DNA of 8,138 bases from Treponema sp. GTDB taxonomy: Bacteria > Spirochaetota > Spirochaetia > Treponematales > Breznakiellaceae. The notes under the pieces are model-generated. The model was not told the DNA's origin, did no database searches, and was given only the letters and a program-made list of their open reading frames with translations. Positions 1 through 5,312 of the stretch are shown here, one piece after another. Every line of letters starts with the position of its first letter. Position 1 is the stretch's first letter. A program made the position numbers and the translations under genes. Location of the stretch: contig JAITQR010000046.1 of NCBI GenBank assembly GCA_031288815.1, positions 1 to 8,138 of the forward strand, written 5' to 3'.

Positions 1-1
1 G

Positions 2-52
2 GAAAGCATCGACGTGCTGGTCCGGGAAGTGTCCAAGTTCAAGGTGGAATAG
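2..52 (+). CDS. 3' end of a methyl-accepting chemotaxis protein (partial)
   Basis: Only the last 16 codons and a TAG stop are in the window; the gene begins to the left of base 1. The translated tail ESIDVLVREVSKFKVE matches the tail of the complete MCP at 5583-7790 ([16 protein letters not shown]) at 12 of 16 positions, so I read this as the end of a paralogous receptor. The tail lies at the membrane-proximal C-terminal end of the cytoplasmic signalling coiled coil, after the CheA/CheW-contacting tip. No CheR-docking pentapeptide follows; the protein stops right after FKVE, as its paralogue does. It converges on AKR1 with a 97-bp gap. The assignment rests on a very short match, but the register and stop agree exactly. 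Confidence 0.75.
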   Translation, partial: ESIDVLVREVSKFKVE

Positions 53-149
53 GGATATTGTCTTTACACGCGTACTCCATCAGTTGGGGCTTAATACCGC
101 CAATCCAGCGCCGTGTCAGTGATTTCAGCTCCACTCCCTATAGTATTTG
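53..149. other. Convergent intergenic gap, no clear terminator
   Basis: This 97-bp stretch separates the MCP stop (plus strand) from the AKR1 stop (minus strand). I looked for a GC-rich hairpin followed by a T-run on either strand, as expected between converging genes, and found none convincing. No open reading frame here is supported. Confidence 0.5.
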
Positions 150-1076
150 TTACAGACCCTGGAAAGCGGCCAGCTCCTCCGGGCTGAAAAGCCGGTCCCC
201 TGCCCTGGCGTTTGCCAGGGCCTGTTCGGGGGACTTCGCCCCGGGAATAGACACCGGGGCCGCCGGATGGCTGGCGGTAAAGCGGATCGCCCTTTCGGCA
301 AGCCCCTCCCGGGGCAACTTGGCGAGAATCTTCTCCAGCCGCTCCATGCGCCAGTTGAAATTCTCCCGGCCCGGGCCTCCCTCGTTCCAGGCAGTCCGCA
401 CCGTGTCGGTAAAAGTCGATTCCCGGTTGTACTTCCCCGAAAGGACGCCCTTCGCCAGAGGCCCCCGGATAAGTACGCCCATTTCATTTTCCCTGGCGTA
501 ATCCAGAAGCCCGTTTTCGGCGTTTCGGTTGATCAGGGAATACTCCAGTTCCACCGCCTGACAGGTACCATGCTTGTTGAAGCGCTTAAGCACTTCCAGA
601 TGATCGGTGGATATTCCGTAGAAGCGGATAAGCCCCCGGCGTTTCAGTTCCTCGAAACCTTCCAGATAGCGGTCGGTCTCCTCCTCGGGCAGATCGTTGA
701 TGTGGCAGAGGTACACGTCGATATAATCGGTCCTGAGCCGGTGGAGGGAAGCGTGGCAGCAGAGGACAAACATATCTTTTGTGGTCATCGGGACTTTTTG
801 ATTGGTGCTGTTCCCCCAGTGGCCGGTTTTACTGACAACAGTTACCCGGTGGCGTTTCCCCGAAAGGGCTTTACCGAGCCTTTCCTCGGAAAGGCCGTGG
901 GGTATGCCGTAAACCTCCGCGGTATCAAAAAGATTGATCCCCGCCTCAAGAGAAGTCTGGATAACCGAAAAAGCGGTGTTTTCGTTTATCTCCCCCCAAT
1001 GATTGCCGATGTTCCAGGTACCGAGCCCGACAGCCGATGCGTTAATCCCGGTATTTCCGAATTGACGATAGATCAT
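150..1076 (-). CDS. Aldo/keto reductase AKR1 (308 aa)
   Basis: Cytoplasmic NAD(P)H-dependent oxidoreductase of the aldo/keto reductase superfamily, which reduces aldehydes or ketones to alcohols; the true substrate cannot be read from sequence. The (beta/alpha)8 barrel is full length. The N-terminal strand has GNTGINASAVGLGTW. The catalytic tetrad is present: Asp51 and Tyr56 in LFDTAEVYG, Lys83 in VVSKTG, and His125 in YLCHINDLP. The C-terminal cofactor loop is IPGAKSPEQALANA (about 277-290). The ATG at 1076 is chosen because CGGAGGAA (complement of 1085-1092) lies 10 nt upstream and the protein begins with the usual MxYRxFGxTG. The gene is downstream of cbiO on the same strand but has its own promoter and a long structured leader, so it may be transcribed alone or by read-through. 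It shares family and promoter type with AKR2, but the two proteins differ clearly. Family certain, substrate unknown. Confidence 0.93.
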   Translation of the reverse strand: MIYRQFGNTGINASAVGLGTWNIGNHWGEINENTAFSVIQTSLEAGINLFDTAEVYGIPHGLSEERLGKALSGKRHRVTVVSKTGHWGNSTNQKVPMTTKDMFVLCCHASLHRLRTDYIDVYLCHINDLPEEETDRYLEGFEELKRRGLIRFYGISTDHLEVLKRFNKHGTCQAVELEYSLINRNAENGLLDYARENEMGVLIRGPLAKGVLSGKYNRESTFTDTVRTAWNEGGPGRENFNWRMERLEKILAKLPREGLAERAIRFTASHPAAPVSIPGAKSPEQALANARAGDRLFSPEELAAFQGL

Positions 1077-1247
1077 CTTACCTGTTCCTCCGTTTCGTTT
1101 ATGCGCGCATAAAGTCGCTGTCCCGAAACCAGAATCCAGGGACAGGCGCTTGAGGCAAAAAAGGAATCATAGCCCCCGCTTCTTGCGGCGGCTTTACACC
1201 CCGTCTTTCAGGATGGCCCCCCGCCTTCATGGCGGGAAATCAATGCC
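1077..1247 (-). ncRNA. Candidate structured leader RNA L1 upstream of AKR1
   Basis: The untranslated stretch between the P1 promoter and the AKR1 start holds three consecutive hairpins on the minus strand. H1 (1220-1236) is CCCGCC-ATGAA-GGCGGG. H2 (1202-1215) is CATC-CTGAAA-GACG with one A-C mismatch. H3 (1171-1193) is an 8-bp stem with a single G-G mismatch and loop AAGAA. Then come ATGATTCC and six T (1157-1162), another hairpin CTGTCCC/GGGACAG (1118-1124 with 1139-1145), a 10-bp palindrome at 1101-1110, and the GGAGG site. The same order of elements recurs upstream of cbiM (L2). It could be a cis-regulatory RNA or attenuator; I do not recognise a named riboswitch class. The structure is read by eye and the function is inferred. 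Confidence 0.45.
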
Positions 1248-1282
1248 AGTATAAAAGTTAACGTCAACATTAAGTCAAGGGG
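1248..1282 (-). promoter_or_regulatory. P1: MerR-type promoter (19-bp spacer) for AKR1
   Basis: On the minus strand CCCC precedes TTGACT (-35, complement of 1273-1278), then exactly 19 bp, then TATACT (-10, complement of 1248-1253). The spacer carries a dyad, GTTGAC/GTTAAC, centred between the two hexamers. A 19-bp spacer with a central dyad is the known design of promoters activated by MerR-family proteins, which untwist the DNA to realign the hexamers. Transcription would start just before the first hairpin of L1. The regulator is not in the window. Confidence 0.62.
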
Positions 1283-1324
1283 CGCATACCACTACCGCCA
1301 AATTGACGGCAGATCACGACCGCC

Positions 1325-2062
1325 CTAAAGCCCCCACGCTTCAAGCGGAGCGCTGTCCCGTAAAAGCGTATCAAGCCCGCCCCCGGCGGCGATCCTGCCC
1401 TCCCTTAAGACGATTGCCCTTGAACAAAGATCCCGCGCCATGTCCAGATCGTGGGTGGCAATAATCATGGTCTGGTTCAGATTTTTGAGGATTCCCATAA
1501 GCCCGCGCCGGGAACGGGGATCGAGGAACGAGGTCGGTTCATCCAAAAGCAGCAGGGGCGGTTCCATGATCAGGATTCCCGCCAGCGCGGCAAGCCGCTT
1601 TTCCCCGCCGGAAAGCTTGTGGGCGCTGCGTTCCTTAAGCCCCTCAATGCCGAGACTTTTGAGAAGGGCCGCAAGCTTCTCCCTGATACGGTCCTCCCCA
1701 AGGCCGTAATTCCGGGGGCCAAAACAGATGTCTTCCTCCACGGTGGGCATAAAAAACTGATCGTCGGGGTTTTGGAAGACCATACCCGCTTTCCGTCTGA
1801 TTTCCCGCACCGTGTCCTTGCCCGCCCGGACGCCGCCTACGTATAAACTCCCCTCCTGGGGAAGCAGCGCCCCCGCAAGGGCGAGAAGGAGGGTCGATTT
1901 GCCGGCCCCGTTCGCGCCGATAAGGGCGAGCTTCTCCCCCCGCTCAACAGAAAAGCTGATCCCCTCAACAGCCGCCTTCCGGTTTGCCGGATGAGGCAAA
2001 TCATACGCGCCGGAATCGTAACCGACCGTCAGATCCTCTGCCTCTACGAGTAATTCCGCCAT
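1325..2062 (-). CDS. cbiO: ECF-type Ni/Co importer ATPase CbiO (245 aa)
   Basis: ATP-binding subunit of the energy-coupling-factor metal importer; it binds and hydrolyses ATP on the cytoplasmic face of CbiQ. Numbered from the ATG at 2062, all ABC motifs are present: Walker A GANGAGKST (49-57), Q-loop in FQNPDDQFF (Gln97), signature LSGGE (150-154), Walker B LLLLDEP (170-176) and switch His204 in ATHD. The LSGGEKR signature and FQNPDDQ are typical of the CbiO/EcfA group. The frame stays open upstream to 2215, but that stretch lies inside cbiQ, and family alignment starts near MAELLVEAEDLTVGY, so 2062 is preferred. The start sits one base after the cbiQ stop (TAACATG), which implies translational coupling. 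The Shine-Dalgarno is weak (GGCGG). The C-terminus is short for the family, with no accessory domain. Only one ATPase gene is seen, so it probably acts as a homodimer. Confidence 0.93.
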   Translation of the reverse strand: MAELLVEAEDLTVGYDSGAYDLPHPANRKAAVEGISFSVERGEKLALIGANGAGKSTLLLALAGALLPQEGSLYVGGVRAGKDTVREIRRKAGMVFQNPDDQFFMPTVEEDICFGPRNYGLGEDRIREKLAALLKSLGIEGLKERSAHKLSGGEKRLAALAGILIMEPPLLLLDEPTSFLDPRSRRGLMGILKNLNQTMIIATHDLDMARDLCSRAIVLREGRIAAGGGLDTLLRDSAPLEAWGL

Positions 2063-2063
2063 G

Positions 2064-2876
2064 TTACCCGCCGCCAAACCCGGCAAGTATTCCGCCCAGA
2101 AAATCACCCGCGTTAAAAAGCCGGAAGAATACCGCGGCGCTACAGATACCGCCGGCGAACAGCCCGTCTGAAAGCCGGAGCGGACGGACAGCGCCGGTAT
2201 GGCGGGCGCCGTCAAAGCCCCGGTTTTTCATCGCCTGGTACACCCGCCCGGCCCGGTCAAAACTGCGTACCAGAAGCAGGCCGAGAAAACTCCCCATGTT
2301 TTTCATCCCGATCCCTTTCCGCCCCTCCGACCGGAGCAGATACGCGGTATACATCGTCCCGGCTTCCGAGAGCAGAACGCTCAGGTAACGCCAGGTCATA
2401 GTTGTCTGAAGGCAGAAAATCCTGGGCATCCCCATACGCCCGAGCTGCCGGATAAAATCGGGAAAAGGCGTTGTGGCGACGAGGATCAGGGCCGCCAGAA
2501 CCGCGAGAAAAGTCCGGTACAGGATCGAAAAAAAAGACAGCATCCCCGCGGTCACGGTAAAAGCGCCGATAGAAAAAACCGGCTCCCTCAGCATAACCAG
2601 GTTGCCTATCGCCCCCGTGAGGGCAAAGGGCAGGCTTACGAGAAGCCGGGCAAGAAGGGCCTTCCAGGGAGTTCCCGAAAGGGACATCAGTACCGCGGGG
2701 TAGAGGATAAAGATACCCAGCCCGCTCAAATCCCGGGCGGGGAAGGAAACGACCGCCCCTATGTACACCAGGGTAGTAACGATCTTCGCTCCGGGGTGAA
2801 GCCGGTGTACCGGTGAGTCCCCCGAAGCCAGGACCTCAAGACGGCCGATTCCCCCGGCCTTGCGGTAGAAATCCAC
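2064..2876 (-). CDS. cbiQ: ECF-type Ni/Co importer transmembrane coupling protein CbiQ (270 aa)
   Basis: Integral membrane EcfT-type subunit that links the CbiM substrate component to the CbiO ATPase. The N-terminal motif RLHPGAK (25-31) is the usual signature before the first membrane helix. Hydrophobic segments lie around 33-66 (two helices), 76-96, 104-136 and 236-265. The cytoplasmic coupling helices are visible as LRSEGRKG (181-188) and the stronger MKNRGFDG (216-223), which corresponds to the family's ARG-type motif that docks into the ATPase. The start is a GTG at 2876, 15 nt after the cbiM stop. No good Shine-Dalgarno is seen, so initiation probably relies on coupling to cbiM. The stop is one base from the cbiO start. 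Position between cbiM and cbiO supports the assignment. Confidence 0.9.
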   Translation of the reverse strand: MDFYRKAGGIGRLEVLASGDSPVHRLHPGAKIVTTLVYIGAVVSFPARDLSGLGIFILYPAVLMSLSGTPWKALLARLLVSLPFALTGAIGNLVMLREPVFSIGAFTVTAGMLSFFSILYRTFLAVLAALILVATTPFPDFIRQLGRMGMPRIFCLQTTMTWRYLSVLLSEAGTMYTAYLLRSEGRKGIGMKNMGSFLGLLLVRSFDRAGRVYQAMKNRGFDGARHTGAVRPLRLSDGLFAGGICSAAVFFRLFNAGDFLGGILAGFGGG

Positions 2877-2891
2877 AGACGCGACGGGCCG

Positions 2892-3908
2892 TTAGGCGGC
2901 CCGAGACCCGTTCCGGCTGTTTCTTCCCAATCTGATCAGGAAACCTATACCGCAGGCGATAAGTACCGTAATGCCGCTTCCAATAATCCCCGCCACGGTG
3001 GTTCCCAGGGGGTTCCCTGCCTCGTCACCGGCAAAACCGTAGTCGGGCATGAAGGCGGTAGCTTCAACCACCGAAGCGGCGGCTTCATATACCGGGCCTT
3101 CCCGCTCAAGTTCCGTTGTGCCGGCGGTTTTCTCCATGGACCATTCAAGGCCGTCAGGATACGCCGAGGCAAAGAGCGAGAGCAGCCCGCCGGTTACAGC
3201 GGCAAGCACAATAAAACTGACGACAACTTTCGTGAGGGGAATACCGGCGGGAACCGGGGCGTTTTGCCCCGCCCTGTCCAAGAGTTCCGGCCTTATGGCC
3301 TGGACATAACAAAGCGCCGCTCCGGTCACGAGGCCCTCCACAATCCCGATAGCCAGGTGAATGGGCTGCATCAGCAGCACAAAGGTTCCGAAGGGAAGTT
3401 CGGTGACCCCCGAAATCAGCGTTTCAAGCACCACGCAGAAGGCCCCGGCCTGGAGCCCCCCCGCCACGGCCAGCACCGAGGCGAGAACAATACGCCCCCT
3501 GGAAAAGCCGTCTTTTACAAGGGGCTTAAAGATCAGGCGGTAGGCGAAGAAACAGGCGATCACCCCCATGTTAAATACATTACACCCATAGGCAAGAAGG
3601 CCCCCGTCCGCGAAAAAAAGACACTGGATCAGCAGCACCGACGCCAGGGTGAGGAGCGCCGGGTACGGCCCAAGGAGGGCGGCCAGCAGGATACCGCCTC
3701 CTATGTGCCCCGAGGAGCCTGTACCGGGAATCGTAAAATTGATCATCTGCCCGGCGAAAACAAAAGCCCCGAGAACACCCATAATGGGGATCTTCCGGTC
3801 ATCGCCGGTATCCGAGGTTTTCTTAACCGCGTATCCGATAGCCCCGACGCTGGCGGCAAGCATAACGCCGCCCACCGCGGGGGACAGCAAAGCATCAGCC
3901 ATGTGCAT
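2892..3908 (-). CDS. Ni/Co importer substrate component, CbiM with fused PDGLE (NikMN-like) domain (338 aa)
   Basis: Membrane substrate-specificity component of an ECF metal importer. Residues 1-205 form the CbiM domain with several membrane helices. The protein begins MHMADALLSP, and in this family the free N-terminus and His2 ligate the metal; His68 in TGSSGHIGGG fits the further histidine ligand. GGLLAYGCNVFNMG (102-115) and H184 are also family-like. Residues about 227-328 form a second part: a membrane helix, the PDGLEW motif (251-256), an extracytoplasmic loop and a final helix, as in CbiN/NikN, so this is a fused CbiM-N or NikMN protein. The reading frame is open to 4001, but those 31 extra codons fall in the leader and would bury the metal-binding N-terminus. 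The ATG at 3908 has GGAGG (3915-3919) 6 nt upstream. The PDGLE fusion leans toward nickel, but cobalt cannot be excluded, so I leave the symbol open between cbiM and nikMN. Confidence 0.92.
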   Translation of the reverse strand: MHMADALLSPAVGGVMLAASVGAIGYAVKKTSDTGDDRKIPIMGVLGAFVFAGQMINFTIPGTGSSGHIGGGILLAALLGPYPALLTLASVLLIQCLFFADGGLLAYGCNVFNMGVIACFFAYRLIFKPLVKDGFSRGRIVLASVLAVAGGLQAGAFCVVLETLISGVTELPFGTFVLLMQPIHLAIGIVEGLVTGAALCYVQAIRPELLDRAGQNAPVPAGIPLTKVVVSFIVLAAVTGGLLSLFASAYPDGLEWSMEKTAGTTELEREGPVYEAAASVVEATAFMPDYGFAGDEAGNPLGTTVAGIIGSGITVLIACGIGFLIRLGRNSRNGSRAA

Positions 3909-4069
3909 AGTATTCCTCCGTTTTCGGTATCCGGCCTGTCCCAAAACAGATGGGAAGAGCCGTTTAAACAAAAAAAAGAACCATAAAGCCCCCCGTTTCA
4001 TACGGCGGTGTCTTTACGATTCCATCTTTCGAGATGATTCCTCCGCCTTCATGGCGGAATATTGATACT
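3909..4069 (-). ncRNA. Candidate structured leader RNA L2 upstream of cbiM
   Basis: This is the second copy of the leader seen before AKR1. On the minus strand H1 (4043-4057) is CCGCC-ATGAA-GGCGG, identical in its 15-nt core to L1. H2 (4023-4036) is CATCT-CGAA-AGATG. H3 (3985-4015) is AAAG...CTTT closing an inner CCGCCGT/ACGGGGG stem with the same G-G mismatch as L1 and loop ATGAA. ATGGTTC and eight T (3970-3977) follow, then GGGACAG and CGAAAACGGAGGAA before the ATG. The H2 stem is fully paired here where L1 has one mismatch, and the H3 stems differ in sequence yet keep pairing, which favours selection on RNA structure. A metal-responsive leader is a natural guess given the gene, but this is inference. 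Confidence 0.48.
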
Positions 4070-4104
4070 ACAATAAATCTTGAAATCAACATTAAGTCAA
4101 GGGG
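4070..4104 (-). promoter_or_regulatory. P2: MerR-type promoter (19-bp spacer) for the cbiMQO operon
   Basis: The minus strand reads CCCCTTGACTTAATGTTGA, 19 bases identical to P1. TTGACT (complement of 4095-4100) is followed by a 19-bp spacer and TATTGT (complement of 4070-4075). The central dyad is TTGA-TT-TCAA, at the same place as in P1 but with a different sequence. The -10 matches consensus at four of six positions, so this promoter should be weak without an activator. It drives leftward transcription through L2 into cbiM, cbiQ and cbiO. Confidence 0.58.
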
Positions 4105-4154
4105 TTTAACGCCTGTTTTCTAAAACATGGAAAAAATCTTTTTCGCTTTTCCCC

Positions 4155-4185
4155 TTGACTTAACCTTAACGTTAACCTTTAAGAT
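4155..4185 (+). promoter_or_regulatory. P3: MerR-type promoter (19-bp spacer) for AKR2
   Basis: TTGACT (4155-4160) and TAAGAT (4180-4185) are separated by 19 bp. The spacer holds a perfect 10-bp palindrome TTAACGTTAA (4166-4175), flanked by AACC and CCTT, giving an extended imperfect dyad. The box is preceded by CCCC, so CCCCTTGACTTAA is identical to P1 and P2. It is divergent from P2, about 50 bp away. It resembles operators known for the NmlR/AdhR branch of the MerR family, but that subgroup assignment is by memory of the general pattern only. Confidence 0.62.
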
Positions 4186-4205
4186 AGAATCGTCTACCGG
4201 GGCGT

Positions 4206-4218
4206 CCCGATGAACGGG
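4206..4218 (+). promoter_or_regulatory. Small ATGAA-loop hairpin in the AKR2 5' leader
   Basis: CCCG-ATGAA-CGGG forms a 4-bp stem (5 bp with a flanking T-G wobble) with the same pentaloop as hairpin H1 of both L1 and L2. It lies about 20 bp past the -10 of P3, roughly where H1 lies after P1 and P2. No full L1/L2 block follows: the rest of the roughly 85-nt leader lacks H2, H3 and the T-tract. It may be a remnant or coincidence. Confidence 0.3.
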
Positions 4219-4275
4219 GAAGGCGAAAAATGAACTCCGGTACAATGAATCAAATGTATGAACAAGGAGGATGTC

Positions 4276-5244
4276 ATGCGCTACAAGCAGCTTCCCAAAA
4301 CCGGTCTTACCGTATCCCAGTTAAGCCTGGGAACCATGATGTTCGGCGGCCAGACCAACGAGCCGGACAGCATCGCCATCATGGACTACGCCTTTGAACA
4401 GGGCGTCAATTTTTTTGACACCGCCAACGTCTACAACCAGGGCGAGAGTGAACGCATCGTCGGGAAATGGCTCAAGGGCCGCCGGGACAGGATGATCCTT
4501 GCCACCAAGGTCCGCGGTCAGATGGGAAAGGACCCGAACGACGCCGGTTTAAGCCGCCGCAATATCCTGTCGGCTGTGGAGGCAAGCCTTAAACGGCTCG
4601 ACACCGATTATATCGACATCTATTACATGCACGCCCCCGATTACAACACGGATATCGAGGAGTCCCTTGACGCGATGGACAGCCTGGTCAGGGCCGGCAA
4701 GATCCGCTATGTGGCGGTGAGTAATTACGCGGCATGGCAGATGGCGGATATACTCCATATCTGCGACAAACGGGGCTACGCGGGTCCGGTTATTTCGCAG
4801 AACGTGTATAACCTCATTACCCGCGGACTGGAAGCGGAACTGGCCCCTTTCCTGAAAGAACACAGGATCGGCATGGCGATCTATAACCCCATTGCCGGAG
4901 GCTTCCTGGCCGGAAAGCACAGGCCCGGCAAACCCGCGGAGAACACCCGCTTTGCCAACAACCAGAACTACTATGATCGGTACTGGTCGGACGAGAATTT
5001 CGGGGCCGTGGAAAAGCTGGCGGGAATCGCCTCTGGGGCCGGTATGAGCCTTCTGGAACTTTCGATGAAGTGGTGCGCCGCCCAGCCGGTAGTTACCAGC
5101 ATCATCAGCGGGGTAAGCCGGCTTGAACAGATCAGGCAGAACATCGCTTCCCTGGAAGGAGAACTCCCCGGGAAAGAGACACTGGACGCCTGTGATGAAG
5201 TCTGGCGCTCCCTGGCGGGGACCCGTTTCGCCTACAACCGCTAG
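4276..5244 (+). CDS. Aldo/keto reductase AKR2 (322 aa)
   Basis: NAD(P)H-dependent carbonyl reductase of the aldo/keto reductase superfamily, cytoplasmic, substrate unknown. Numbered from the ATG at 4276: N-terminal MRYKQLPKTGLTVSQLSLGTMMFGG; Asp48 and Tyr53 in FFDTANVYNQGESE; Lys78 in ATKVRG; His119 in YYMHAPD; cofactor loop ISGVSRLEQIRQN (277-289). The tetrad is intact and the length is normal. The general look is that of the YajO/potassium-channel-beta-like branch. The ATG at 4276 is preferred over the in-frame ATG at 4258 because AGGAGG (4265-4270) lies 5 nt upstream and would otherwise sit inside the coding region; MRYKQL is also the usual family start. It is divergent from cbiM and monocistronic, between P3 and a strong stem-loop. 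Confidence 0.94.
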   Translation: MRYKQLPKTGLTVSQLSLGTMMFGGQTNEPDSIAIMDYAFEQGVNFFDTANVYNQGESERIVGKWLKGRRDRMILATKVRGQMGKDPNDAGLSRRNILSAVEASLKRLDTDYIDIYYMHAPDYNTDIEESLDAMDSLVRAGKIRYVAVSNYAAWQMADILHICDKRGYAGPVISQNVYNLITRGLEAELAPFLKEHRIGMAIYNPIAGGFLAGKHRPGKPAENTRFANNQNYYDRYWSDENFGAVEKLAGIASGAGMSLLELSMKWCAAQPVVTSIISGVSRLEQIRQNIASLEGELPGKETLDACDEVWRSLAGTRFAYNR

Positions 5245-5270
5245 ATACTGCCGCCCGGCAAACCGATTAT

Positions 5271-5312
5271 CGCAACCGTTCCAAAACGCTCTGTTTTGGA
5301 ACGGTTGCGTTT
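5271..5312 (+). terminator. 17-bp perfect stem-loop after AKR2
   Basis: The arms at 5271-5287 and 5293-5309 pair perfectly over 17 bp around the loop GCTCT, 26 bp after the AKR2 stop. Only three T follow (TTTAG), so the U-tract is poor for an intrinsic terminator, though the very stable stem would also protect the mRNA 3' end. Transcripts arriving from the right on the minus strand would meet no T-run after the stem. Confidence 0.7.

Noticed and set aside
1099..1110. Leader peptide ATG CGC GCA TAA in L1
   Set aside because: Three codons, no ribosome site, inside a palindrome, and absent from L2.
147..1112. Long plus-strand reading frame opposite AKR1
   Set aside because: Translation shows no recognisable domain, while the opposite strand encodes a complete reductase with its catalytic tetrad.
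1171..1236. CRISPR-like or tandem repeat array
   Set aside because: The three units are hairpins with different stems, lengths and spacers, not identical repeats.
1141..1247. Cobalamin riboswitch upstream of AKR1 or cbiM
   Set aside because: The conserved B12-box (GCCACTG-like) and its surrounding multi-helix layout are not seen in either leader.
2063..2215. Extended start of CbiO at 2215
   Set aside because: The extra 51 residues overlap cbiQ in another frame and lack ABC-family similarity; the start at 2062 fits the family.
3909..4001. N-terminal extension of CbiM (31 extra codons to an ATG at 4001)
   Set aside because: It lies in the structured leader, has no family similarity, and would bury the Met-His metal-binding N-terminus; a good GGAGG site serves the ATG at 3908.
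3979..4069. c-di-GMP (GEMM) riboswitch
   Set aside because: CGAAAGATGG...CGTAAAGAC loosely recalls the GEMM core, but the preceding GCAAACC segment and the long second domain are missing.
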